From: JACDAE01 sp963717195
GTDB taxonomy: Bacteria > Chloroflexota > Ktedonobacteria > Ktedonobacterales > Ktedonobacteraceae
Reading direction: 5' to 3'
Length of the DNA: 64,000 nucleotides
Assembly: GCA_963717195.1 (NCBI GenBank)
Contig: CAVQVR010000013.1
Coordinates: 62,001 to 126,000 of the forward strand
The translations under genes and the position numbers were made by a program. The notes below the pieces were generated by a model. That model was not told where the DNA came from, ran no database searches, and worked only from the letters and a program-made list of their open reading frames with translations. Below are positions 27,046-35,826 of this stretch, piece after piece (position 1 is the first letter of the stretch; every line of letters starts with the position of its first letter).

Positions 27046-30000
27046 ATGCCTTACGAAAAAGAGACAGATCACCACGAAGACTTTTCCCCCAATTATAATG
27101 ATGTTCAACTTCTCTCGTCCCGCGATCACCTTACCGCATTCTTTAGCTCATTACACTATAATACCGATGAACAGGTGACACAAACAACCGACGCAATGGA
27201 TTTTACCTCCGAACAGCTCCGCAACGCCATCAAACATATCGAACGCCTGGCATACAATACGGACTCTGCTTCTTTTAGCATCTACCTCTTTGAACTTCAT
27301 CGTCTTACGGTCGCTATGCTCAATGATATCGTCGGAGGCTTCCGCAATCGCCCCGGCAACTATCTGCTGGTCCTGACCGATGACTATGAATGGCTCGATT
27401 TTGTGCTGGTCGAACGCTACACCCAGACCATCACGATGCATGATGAGACGTTCGAGGTGCAAACACTCTTTTCTGGCAAGTCTCCTGCACTCGTACGCCC
27501 ACGTGTATTGCAGGTGTTGCGGCGCAATCCCGGCGATGTGGTGATGCGCGTGCTCCGCCGCTTTGGCTTTACTGAGAGTGACACGATTGCGCAGTATGAG
27601 AAGTTGCTCAATGCCTATATCGTGGCGGCTTGGAGTGAGCCGTTTTTTAATAACCGCGCCCTCTTCTCCGACTACTATCTGACACAACGCTTTCCAGAAC
27701 AGAAAGAATGGAAGGACGAACATGAGTATACTACCCTGCGTAAAGCCTTCAGGACATTGCGGGCTTTGTATGACGATGCGCGTGAAGAGTGCAACGGCCA
27801 GCCAGAGCAGATTATCTGGTCATCCCTGTTTAAGCCTGTCTTTCAAGAGCTTGGCTTCACGGCACAACGCACGAAAATAAACCCTCAAGAGAGCACGCAC
27901 AATTTCTACTATCGCCTCTTTGCTGCTTCCTCATCCTCTCCATCCGCACAGGAGAAGCCCCTGGCCCTTTGCCTGATCTATCCCTGGAAGCGCAACCTGG
28001 ATGGCAAGGACGATCAGCGCGATAGCCAGACCCCCGATGAGAATCCCGGCGCGGTGGTGGTGACGCTACTGGATACTGGCGAGGCGGACTGGGCTATCGT
28101 GACCAACGGCGTTATCTGGCGTCTCTATTCTGCAAAAGCACATAGTCGCGCCACCAACTATTACGAGATCAACCTGCAAGAGACGCTGGCCCTGGATCAA
28201 TTGAAGCCTGAAGAGGCTTTCCGCTACTTCTGGCTCTTCTTCCATGCAGCCGCCTTCATTCCCACCGAGCGCACCGTGGAGGGCGAGACCCGCAACCTGA
28301 ACCTGCTCGACGAACTGCTGCTCCGGAGTGATCTGCATGCGCGTGAATTGGGCGAGCGCCTCAAGAACCGCGTCTTTGAAGAGATTTTCCCGCATTTTGC
28401 GCGTGGCTTTGTGAACCATGCCTGCCTGCACGATCTGTTGCCTGCTCACCTGGATACTCTGGAGAACGACGAACGCGACCGCCTGCTCGAACCATATTTT
28501 ACGGCCACGCTGACGTTCCTCTATCGCCTGCTTTTTCTCTTCTATGCCGAGAGTCGCGACCTGCTGCCCGTACGCCAGGAACATAGCTACTATGAACACA
28601 GCCTTGAACGCCTCAAGCACGAGATTGCACAAAAAGCGGGTACCCTACAAGATCGTGTTGCCAACAATCTCAGCGTCTATACGGAGAGTAGTACAGCTCT
28701 TTATGATTGCCTGGTTGTGCTCTTTGCCGCCGTAGATAAGGGCAATCCAGCTCTCAACGTGCCAATCTACAATGGTGGCCTCTTTATGACCAATCCCCCA
28801 CCGCTGGCAAAGCATGAGTCACAGGAGATCACGGTGGCGCGTTTCCTTAAGGAACATAAAATTACTGATCGCCAGTTGGCGCTGGGACTGGATCTTATGG
28901 CACGCGATGTAGATGAGAAGCTCCCGCAGGCTCGTATTGCCTCTGGTGAAGCCAACGAGCATAGCCACGCACTGATCTTCATTGACTACAAAAGCCTCGG
29001 CGTGCGTCATCTTGGCAGTATCTACGAGGAACTGCTCGAATTCAAACTGCGCATCGCTGCCGAAACGATGGCCGTGGTTGAGGGCAAACGCACAGAAGAG
29101 ATTGTTCCCTATAGCGAGGCAAAGCAGCAGAAGCGGCGCATTTTGACGATGCGTCATGGCAACGGACACAAAGAACGCAACGGACACAAAGAACGCAAAG
29201 AACGCCTCTATGAGAAGGGATCTGTCTACCTGGAGAATGATCGCCGCGAACGCAAAGCGACCGGAAGCTACTACACGCCCGACTATATTGTGCAGTATAT
29301 TGTTGAGCAGACCGTTGGCCCGATCCTCAAGGAGAAACTGGAGAAGCTGCGCGTGGTCTTCCGTGCGGCCCAGGAGTATCTGAAAAACGAACAGAATAAG
29401 TTGAAGGCGTTGCGGCACGAGGATAGCAAACCGGAGCACAATACCTATAACGCGTATCGAGTCTCGCTCAACGAAGCCTTTTTTGATCTCAAGGTGCTCG
29501 ATCCGGCGATGGGTAGCGGCCACTTTCTGGTTGAGGTCGTGGACTATATCACCGACCAGTTGGCAAAGTTCTTGAATGGTTTTCGCTGGAATCCGGTCGT
29601 GTATGAGCTGGCACTGGCGCGCAAGAAGATCGAGGATGGTATGCGGGAGCAGGGCGTGACGGTCGATGGCGACAAACTGACCGATCTCAACCTGCTCAAA
29701 CGGCGCGTACTCAAAAGCTGCGTCTACGGCGTGGATGTGACCCCGATGGCGGTGGAACTGGCAAAGATGAGCCTGTGGCTGGACTGCTTCACGCTCGGTG
29801 CGCCGCTCTCCTTCCTCGACCACCATATGAAGTGTGGCAACGCGCTCATCGGGGCCGATGTCAAAGATATCCATCAAGGGATCAGCGAAAATCTCTTTGG
29901 CTGCCAGTTTTCGAGTCTGTTGGAGGCCGCTCAGTTGATGCGTGGTGTGAGCAAGTTGTCCGATGTCACCGCTAAAGAGGTTGCGAAGTCGCATGAAACC

Positions 30001-31857
30001 TATCAGCATGCATACGAGGACCTCGCACCCTATAAGCGCCTGTTCGATGTCTGGCTCAGTCAGTATTTCGGCAACAAGAAGGCGCAAGATATTGCTAACC
30101 AGCACGCACAGGCGATTGTTGATAATGATTATACAGGGCTTGATGCCAGCGATGTGAGCACGATAAATGCTGCTCCATCCCTTGCTGCAAGCAAACGCTT
30201 CTTTCACTGGGAATTGGAGTTTCCTGAAGTGTTTTTTGATGAGGCTGAGCGGAAAGCTGGTGCGGGTTTTGATGTAGTGGTAGGCAATCCTCCATATGGA
30301 TTGATAACCAATATTGAGGATAAAAAGTTTTGCCATAATCAGTATAAGTCCGTAGAATATCAACCAGATTTCTACGTTATATTTGTTGAACAGGGGGTTA
30401 AGCTGGTTCGCGACAAAGGAAATATTGGATTAATCCTTCCTACAACATATATAGGGATGCATTATTTTTCTAAGTTGCGATATTTTATGCTGACTAACAC
30501 CAAGCCCATAAAATTGTTAAAACTAAGATTCCCTGTTTTTGAAGATGCTACTGTAGAATCTTCTATAATAGTTCTCCAGGCAATAAAACAGATCGATCAA
30601 GGAAATATAGTAGGCCAGGGGGTCATCTATGACACAATAGAATCTTTTACTCTTCAAGATAAATCTCCTACACACTTTAATGTTAGCGATATTTTGCAAA
30701 CTGGTGACTGGGATTTTAATTTTCTTCAACAAGATTCTCAAAATTCAGAGCTTTTTACAAAGAAGTTGCGGTTAAACTCTTTGAATCTCGATAAAACGTG
30801 TGAAATGACTATAGGTGTTAAACCATATCAAACGGGTAAAGGGACACCTGAACAAACTGCTCAAGTTGTTAAAGATCGGGTGTTTGATGCATCCTATAAG
30901 AAGGATGAAACGTATCGTCGTTATTTGATGGGAAGAGACATAGGGAGATACGAAATATCGCCTGAAACAGAAAGATGGATTGCATATGGTGATTGGCTGG
31001 CTGAGCCTCGACGCTCTGCACCATTTTTTAGTCCTTCTAAGATCCTTGTTAGACAAACAGGTGATGCTATAATCGCAACATACGATACAAATCAATTTAT
31101 TACCCTCAATAATCTGCATAATTTAAAAATAAAGCAATCATCTCTAAACGAACTCTATATTCTGGCTTTATTGAATTCTATGCTTGCTACATATTATCAT
31201 CGCTCCCAGGTAGGTGAAACTGGGAGAGTTTTTGCTGAGATTAAGCTTGTAGATTTGGGGAATCTCCCGGTTCGTCGCATCAACTTCACCACATCCCCCA
31301 GCGAACGTGTTCGCTACCTCGACAAAGCCAGACTATTATATCAACAATGCATGAGTAAGGATCACCAGGATTGTGTGCTCGGCTTCGTCGATCATCACCT
31401 GGCGAAGGAGCCGGAGGAGTCGGATGTGGTGCATGATCTGCTCGCGTTCCTGGCCGAAGAGATGCTGCGGGTGAACAAAGAGAAACGTGCCCTGCAAAAG
31501 GCATTTCTCGACTACTTCGTTGCTACCATGCAGGTGAAGTCAGAGAATGGCAAGGCAGGCATTGAAGTCTTGATGGGCAAGAGCAAGCTGCTAGAGTTCG
31601 CCGGAGATTATCAGAGAGGTGAGCAGCCACTTGCGCCTGATGGATTGTGGGAGATCGTGCAGAAGAATCGTGCAAAGTTGAATACCGGGCCTGTGGGCTT
31701 GAAGGAGCGTGTATTGGCGCACTATCAGGAGAGCCTGGACCAGGTCTTGCCGCTCAAGGAACAGTTGAGACGCACTGATGCGCTGATTGACCGGGTGGTG
31801 TATCGGCTGTATGGGTTGACGGAGGAGGAAGTGGCGATTGTGGAGGGGAAAGGATAA
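27046..31857 (+). CDS. Eco57I-type DNA methyltransferase / type IIG restriction-modification protein
   Basis: Very large protein of 1604 residues. ATG 27046 is preferred; the open frame runs back to 26929, but that part only translates the IS605 relic. The N-terminal 700 residues contain AIVTNGVIWRLYS, seen at the end of the nuclease-like domain of such enzymes; I cannot point to a clean PD-(D/E)XK triad. The methylase part starts at ATGSYYTPDYIVQYIVE, with motif I DPAMGSGHFL near residue 818, GVDVTPMAVELAKMSLWL, and catalytic NPPYG near 1080, so the product is N6-methyladenine. A recognition domain follows (about 1085-1405), then a helical C-terminus (REQLRRTDALIDRVVYRLYGL). It follows the RNA-repair operon directly. 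A BREX PglX-like role is an alternative, but no other BREX genes are present. Confidence 0.87.
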   Translation: MPYEKETDHHEDFSPNYNDVQLLSSRDHLTAFFSSLHYNTDEQVTQTTDAMDFTSEQLRNAIKHIERLAYNTDSASFSIYLFELHRLTVAMLNDIVGGFRNRPGNYLLVLTDDYEWLDFVLVERYTQTITMHDETFEVQTLFSGKSPALVRPRVLQVLRRNPGDVVMRVLRRFGFTESDTIAQYEKLLNAYIVAAWSEPFFNNRALFSDYYLTQRFPEQKEWKDEHEYTTLRKAFRTLRALYDDAREECNGQPEQIIWSSLFKPVFQELGFTAQRTKINPQESTHNFYYRLFAASSSSPSAQEKPLALCLIYPWKRNLDGKDDQRDSQTPDENPGAVVVTLLDTGEADWAIVTNGVIWRLYSAKAHSRATNYYEINLQETLALDQLKPEEAFRYFWLFFHAAAFIPTERTVEGETRNLNLLDELLLRSDLHARELGERLKNRVFEEIFPHFARGFVNHACLHDLLPAHLDTLENDERDRLLEPYFTATLTFLYRLLFLFYAESRDLLPVRQEHSYYEHSLERLKHEIAQKAGTLQDRVANNLSVYTESSTALYDCLVVLFAAVDKGNPALNVPIYNGGLFMTNPPPLAKHESQEITVARFLKEHKITDRQLALGLDLMARDVDEKLPQARIASGEANEHSHALIFIDYKSLGVRHLGSIYEELLEFKLRIAAETMAVVEGKRTEEIVPYSEAKQQKRRILTMRHGNGHKERNGHKERKERLYEKGSVYLENDRRERKATGSYYTPDYIVQYIVEQTVGPILKEKLEKLRVVFRAAQEYLKNEQNKLKALRHEDSKPEHNTYNAYRVSLNEAFFDLKVLDPAMGSGHFLVEVVDYITDQLAKFLNGFRWNPVVYELALARKKIEDGMREQGVTVDGDKLTDLNLLKRRVLKSCVYGVDVTPMAVELAKMSLWLDCFTLGAPLSFLDHHMKCGNALIGADVKDIHQGISENLFGCQFSSLLEAAQLMRGVSKLSDVTAKEVAKSHETYQHAYEDLAPYKRLFDVWLSQYFGNKKAQDIANQHAQAIVDNDYTGLDASDVSTINAAPSLAASKRFFHWELEFPEVFFDEAERKAGAGFDVVVGNPPYGLITNIEDKKFCHNQYKSVEYQPDFYVIFVEQGVKLVRDKGNIGLILPTTYIGMHYFSKLRYFMLTNTKPIKLLKLRFPVFEDATVESSIIVLQAIKQIDQGNIVGQGVIYDTIESFTLQDKSPTHFNVSDILQTGDWDFNFLQQDSQNSELFTKKLRLNSLNLDKTCEMTIGVKPYQTGKGTPEQTAQVVKDRVFDASYKKDETYRRYLMGRDIGRYEISPETERWIAYGDWLAEPRRSAPFFSPSKILVRQTGDAIIATYDTNQFITLNNLHNLKIKQSSLNELYILALLNSMLATYYHRSQVGETGRVFAEIKLVDLGNLPVRRINFTTSPSERVRYLDKARLLYQQCMSKDHQDCVLGFVDHHLAKEPEESDVVHDLLAFLAEEMLRVNKEKRALQKAFLDYFVATMQVKSENGKAGIEVLMGKSKLLEFAGDYQRGEQPLAPDGLWEIVQKNRAKLNTGPVGLKERVLAHYQESLDQVLPLKEQLRRTDALIDRVVYRLYGLTEEEVAIVEGKG
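29161..29205 (+). repeat. in-frame 18-bp tandem repeat inside the methylase gene
   Basis: The unit aacggacacaaagaacgc occurs at 29161-29178 and 29179-29196, followed by a half copy (29197-29205). It encodes NGHKER-NGHKER-KER, a basic linker just before the methylase domain. Eighteen bases keep the frame, so copy number could vary without loss of the protein. Confidence 0.85.
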
Positions 31858-32174
31858 ATCAGGAAACCGTTCGTCGCTCACAGGTTGTTGACGATGAGGG
31901 TGAAATATGCTACGCTCTATATATACATATGTTCGTATGTCCTTCTGAGGCTCAGAGGACGTTTCTGCAAGAGGAACTACATCTGCCTTCCCCTCAGAAA
32001 GCCTCTCAAGAACCTCGGCTCAATGCCCAGGTCCTTCCCTATTGGCAGCTGTAGCCTGTCTGTTTCACATGGGTTCTGGCACGGGTGAAGCAGCGTCAGC
32101 AGAATCTGGCGTTGCTTCGTTATCTGAAGTGCTCAGTTGTCCGATGTTCAGGCGGCTCATGAAATGAGAATCGC
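31858..32174 (+). other. intergenic region after the methylase gene
   Basis: No certain gene. A 41-codon open frame at 31929-32054 starts at ATG and reads MFVCPSEAQRTFLQEEL..., rich in Gln, Glu and Pro. It has no good ribosome site at working distance and no family I recognise, so it may be a remnant. The stretch before 32175 has no clear ribosome site for the chemotaxis fusion gene either, so that start is not firm. Confidence 0.3.
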
Positions 32175-35100
32175 ATGGAGACCATCACCACGAGCACCCT
32201 CCCTGTTGGCATGCCATCCGGGAAATTCTCCTTCCCCGTTGTGGGAATTGGTGCCTCTGCTGGCGGATTGGAGGCCTTCACAGAGGTGTTACGCTTCCTG
32301 CCGCATACTACAGGGATGGCCTATGTGTTTGTGCAGCACCTGGACCCTACACATGACAGTATTTTACCCAGCCTGCTTGCTCATGCCAGCGCGATGGATG
32401 TTTGCGAGGCACAGGATGCCCAGGTTGTCGAAGCTGACCACCTCTACGTCATTCCCCCCAACACAGACATGACCCTGGAGCAGGGGGTGCTCAAACTGCT
32501 GCCCCGCACAGCGACCCGTGGACAGCATCTGTCCATTGACAGATTCTTCCGTTCGCTGGCCGATGATCAGAAGGGTCAGGCCATCGGAGTGATTCTCTCT
32601 GGAACCGCTTCTGATGGAACGATTGGACTCCAGGCCATTAAGGCGGAAGGCGGAATCACCTTTGCCCAGGAAGCAACCTCAGCCAGGTATCCTGGGATGC
32701 CGCAGAGCGCTATTGCTGCTGGATGTGTGGACTTTACCCTGCCGCCTGAAGAGATTGCCAGGGAACTCGTCAGGATTAGCCTCCATCTCTCTGCCCAACA
32801 GGTGCTTGCTGCTGAATCCAACCAGGGGACATATGGGCAGAAACAGCTTGAACGTGAGCAGGTGTTCCAGAAGATTTTGCGTGTGCTGCGTCGCAGTATG
32901 AACGTGGATTTTAGCGTCTACAAGCCAACGACCATGCAGCGCCGTATCCTGCGTCGAATGCTGGTGCAGCAGATGGACAGTATGGGCGACTACCTGGCCT
33001 ATCTGCAAGACCATCAGGCCGAAGTGGAGGCCTTGTACCAGGATCTATTGATCAATGTGACGGATTTTTTTCGGGACCCATCCACCTTTCATGCACTGAC
33101 CCACGATGTCTTTCCGCGCCTTGTGGAGGGGAGATCCCCAGGGGAACCCATCCGAGTGTGGGTACCAGGATGTTCCACTGGCGAGGAGGTCTATTCCCTT
33201 GCTATTTGCTTCCTCGAGTTTTTAAGCGAGCAGTCACGCACATTCTCCATCCAGATTTTTGGCACAGATCTCAATGGGGCGCTAATTGAGCAGGCCAGAG
33301 CAGGTCTCTATCCACCAGGCGCGACCCGCAATCTCTCCCCTGAGCGCCTGCAACGTTTCTTTCTCCACATTAATGGAAACTATCAGATCAGCAAGTCTCT
33401 GCGTGATCTCTGCGTCTTCGCTCAACACAATATCTTCCAGGACCCGCCGTTCTCGCGCCTGGATCTGCTCAGTTGCCAGAATGTGCTGATTTATTTGGGG
33501 CCAGGCATCCAGAAGAAGATGATGCAGACCTTCCATTACGCGCTCAAACCGCAGGGCTTTCTCCTGCTTGGTCCCTCGGAAACCGTTGGAAGCTCTACCG
33601 ATCTCTTTGCACCTCTCGGGAAAAAACAGAATGTGTACGTGAAAAAGATCGCTACGGCCCGTCCATCCTTCGTCGGGGGTGTGAGGAGGGCGCAAAGCGA
33701 GATACACGACTCCATTGTGGAAGGACAGAGGACGCACCAGGAGGATCTGAGCAGAGGATTTGACGTTCAGAAAGAGGCCGATCACTTGCTCCTGGCGAGA
33801 TATGCCCCTGCGAGTGTGGTCATCGATACCGAGATGGAGATCCTCCAATTTCGTGGGCATACGGGTCCCTACCTGGAGCCAGCCTCTGGGAAAGCCAGCC
33901 TCAATCTGCTGAAAATGGCTCGTGAGGGACTGGGACTCGAACTCCGCACGGCCATTCACAAAGCCAGAAAGAGTGGCCACTCCGTGAAAAAAGAAGGTGT
34001 GCAGATGACCTTCCAGGGCAGCGAACGGCTGGTCTCCATTGAAGTGCTTCCCTTACAGTCTTCTGCCACGGAACACTCCTTTTTGATCCTCTTTGAAGAC
34101 GCACCCGCGCCAGTCCAGCAGCCAGCTTCCCTCGCGGTGGCCGGTGAGCGACAAACAGATGCGCAACGACGTGGGGTCAAAGATCGTCGGATCAAACGCC
34201 TGGAATTGGAACTGGCGGCCACCCGTGAGGAGATGCAAGCCATCATCGAGGAGATGGAAGCTGCCCATGAAGAACTTCAATCAGCCAACGAGGAGACCCT
34301 CTCCAGCAATGAGGAGTTACAAAGCCTCAATGAAGAACTGGAGACCTCCAAAGAAGAGATCGAGTCCAGCAATGAGGAACTGGTCGTCGTGAACCAGGAA
34401 CTGCAGCAGCGCAACACGCAACTTCAGGCAGCCAATGCGTATGCTGAAGCAATTGTGGCAACCGTCCGTGAGCCGCTACTTGTGCTCAATGTTGACTTAC
34501 GTGTGCATACAGCAAATCGATCATTTTACCAATTTTTCCAGACCGTGCCGGAGGAAACGGAGCACCATTTTGTCTACGACCTGGGTAATGGCCAATGGAA
34601 TGCTCCCGCCTTGCGGACGCTCCTGGGGGAACTGCTCTCCACGAATCACTCCTTCACCGATTACGAGGTGGAGCACGACTTTCCCAGGATTGGTCACAAG
34701 ACCATGCTCCTGAATGCTCGTCGCCTGGAGATCTCTGGACCACAAGCTCCACATCTCCTGCTGGCGATGGAAGATATCACCCAACGCAAGCAGGCGGAAG
34801 AGGACAAGCGGCAACTGCTGGAGCAACGTGAGGAATTTCTGAGGATCGCCAGTCACGAACTCAGGACGCCTCTTACCAGTGTGAAAGCGTATACCCAGTT
34901 GCTGCACCGCCGTTTTACCAAAGCAGGAGATGAGCAGGCGGCTACCCTCCTCGCCAAGATGGAGACGCAACTCAACAAACTGATCACTCTGATAAGCGAG
35001 TTGCTGGATACTACCAGGATGGAAGCAGGACGCCTGCCGTGGCATGCAGAGGAATTTGACTTCGAGACGCTGGTGCGAGAGATCGTTGAGGAGGTGGAAC

Positions 35101-35507
35101 GCACAACTGAACGGCATCACATTTCCATCAAGGGAGCTGTCTCTACACCGCTGCGTGGAGATCGTGAGCGCATTGGTCAGGTGCTCACCAATTTGCTCAC
35201 CAATGCCATGAAATACTCTCCACAAGCCACGTCCGTTGTGGTCACCCTTACCGCTAATGAAGACGCCATTACGGTTGGCGTCCAGGATTTTGGCATTGGC
35301 ATCGCCTTGGAGCAACAGGCGCACCTCTTTGAACGTTTTTATCGCGTCGGTGACTCGGCGCACGCAACCTTTCCCGGTCTGGGGCTTGGCCTCTATATTT
35401 CAGCAGAGATCGTCAAACGACAAGGGGGACAGATGTGGGTGGAGAGTCAGGATGGCACGGGTTCCACCTTCTTCTTTACTGCCCCATTCGCGCAAACGCC
35501 AGACTGA
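32175..35507 (+). CDS. CheB-CheR-PAS-histidine kinase fusion
   Basis: Signalling protein of 1110 residues. The order is: CheB methylesterase (residues 20-200; GIGASAGGLEAF with the catalytic Ser, later GVILSGTASDGTIG); CheR methyltransferase (about 225-490; INVTDFFRDPSTF and WVPGCSTGEEVYS); a spacer; a long coiled coil (about 670-755) with repeated EELQSxNEE units; a PAS domain; and a HisKA/HATPase kinase with the H-box ASHELRTPLTS (His near 895), N-box NLLTNAMKYSP, DFGIGI and GLGLGLYIS. No receiver domain is attached. Such fusions modify receptors and pass a signal by phosphorelay outside classical chemotaxis. Two chemoreceptor-like genes lie downstream and could be its substrates (inference). 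A partial CheB gene at 63642 is a second member. Confidence 0.93.
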   Translation: METITTSTLPVGMPSGKFSFPVVGIGASAGGLEAFTEVLRFLPHTTGMAYVFVQHLDPTHDSILPSLLAHASAMDVCEAQDAQVVEADHLYVIPPNTDMTLEQGVLKLLPRTATRGQHLSIDRFFRSLADDQKGQAIGVILSGTASDGTIGLQAIKAEGGITFAQEATSARYPGMPQSAIAAGCVDFTLPPEEIARELVRISLHLSAQQVLAAESNQGTYGQKQLEREQVFQKILRVLRRSMNVDFSVYKPTTMQRRILRRMLVQQMDSMGDYLAYLQDHQAEVEALYQDLLINVTDFFRDPSTFHALTHDVFPRLVEGRSPGEPIRVWVPGCSTGEEVYSLAICFLEFLSEQSRTFSIQIFGTDLNGALIEQARAGLYPPGATRNLSPERLQRFFLHINGNYQISKSLRDLCVFAQHNIFQDPPFSRLDLLSCQNVLIYLGPGIQKKMMQTFHYALKPQGFLLLGPSETVGSSTDLFAPLGKKQNVYVKKIATARPSFVGGVRRAQSEIHDSIVEGQRTHQEDLSRGFDVQKEADHLLLARYAPASVVIDTEMEILQFRGHTGPYLEPASGKASLNLLKMAREGLGLELRTAIHKARKSGHSVKKEGVQMTFQGSERLVSIEVLPLQSSATEHSFLILFEDAPAPVQQPASLAVAGERQTDAQRRGVKDRRIKRLELELAATREEMQAIIEEMEAAHEELQSANEETLSSNEELQSLNEELETSKEEIESSNEELVVVNQELQQRNTQLQAANAYAEAIVATVREPLLVLNVDLRVHTANRSFYQFFQTVPEETEHHFVYDLGNGQWNAPALRTLLGELLSTNHSFTDYEVEHDFPRIGHKTMLLNARRLEISGPQAPHLLLAMEDITQRKQAEEDKRQLLEQREEFLRIASHELRTPLTSVKAYTQLLHRRFTKAGDEQAATLLAKMETQLNKLITLISELLDTTRMEAGRLPWHAEEFDFETLVREIVEEVERTTERHHISIKGAVSTPLRGDRERIGQVLTNLLTNAMKYSPQATSVVVTLTANEDAITVGVQDFGIGIALEQQAHLFERFYRVGDSAHATFPGLGLGLYISAEIVKRQGGQMWVESQDGTGSTFFFTAPFAQTPD

Positions 35508-35826
35508 GATCGCTCCTACGCATATCGCCTCATCTATGCAGAACCTCCACTCAAAACTTGGTTCGAGTAGGATACGCTCCACAGCGTCCTTTGAGATTTG
35601 CTAACACTATCGTAGCCGGGTCGTGTCAGGACCTTCAGGTCTTCAAGTGAAAAAAAGAGATCAATAATCCTCTTGTTATGGTACGATGCGCTTGCTGTGG
35701 CTCTTCCTAATGTTTCACTCTGAAAGTGTGAATGCATAGTTGCTTTTACATTAAAAATGCATGGTTGCTTTTACATTTACATTGAAATAGCATAATTGCT
35801 ATTTCGCTGTAAACAGGAGGTGCGAT
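35508..35826 (+). promoter_or_regulatory. leader with direct repeats and a hairpin before the first chemoreceptor gene
   Basis: No gene is seen. A 22-base direct repeat with one mismatch occurs at 35731-35752 and 35756-35777 (core gttgcttttacatt). It is followed by a perfect hairpin, gaaatagca (35784-35792) with tgctatttc (35797-35805), loop taat. The hairpin ends ten bases before AGGAGG (35815-35820), the ribosome site of the gene at 35827. The arrangement suggests control of translation or a regulator bound at repeats. Confidence 0.55.

Noticed and set aside
28819..30363. 514-codon minus-strand open frame inside the methylase gene
   Set aside because: Antisense to DPAMGSGHFL and NPPY motifs; composition is that of a shadow frame.
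32175..35507. Classical chemotaxis operon
   Set aside because: No CheA, CheW, CheY or flagellar genes are present, only receptors and a fusion enzyme.
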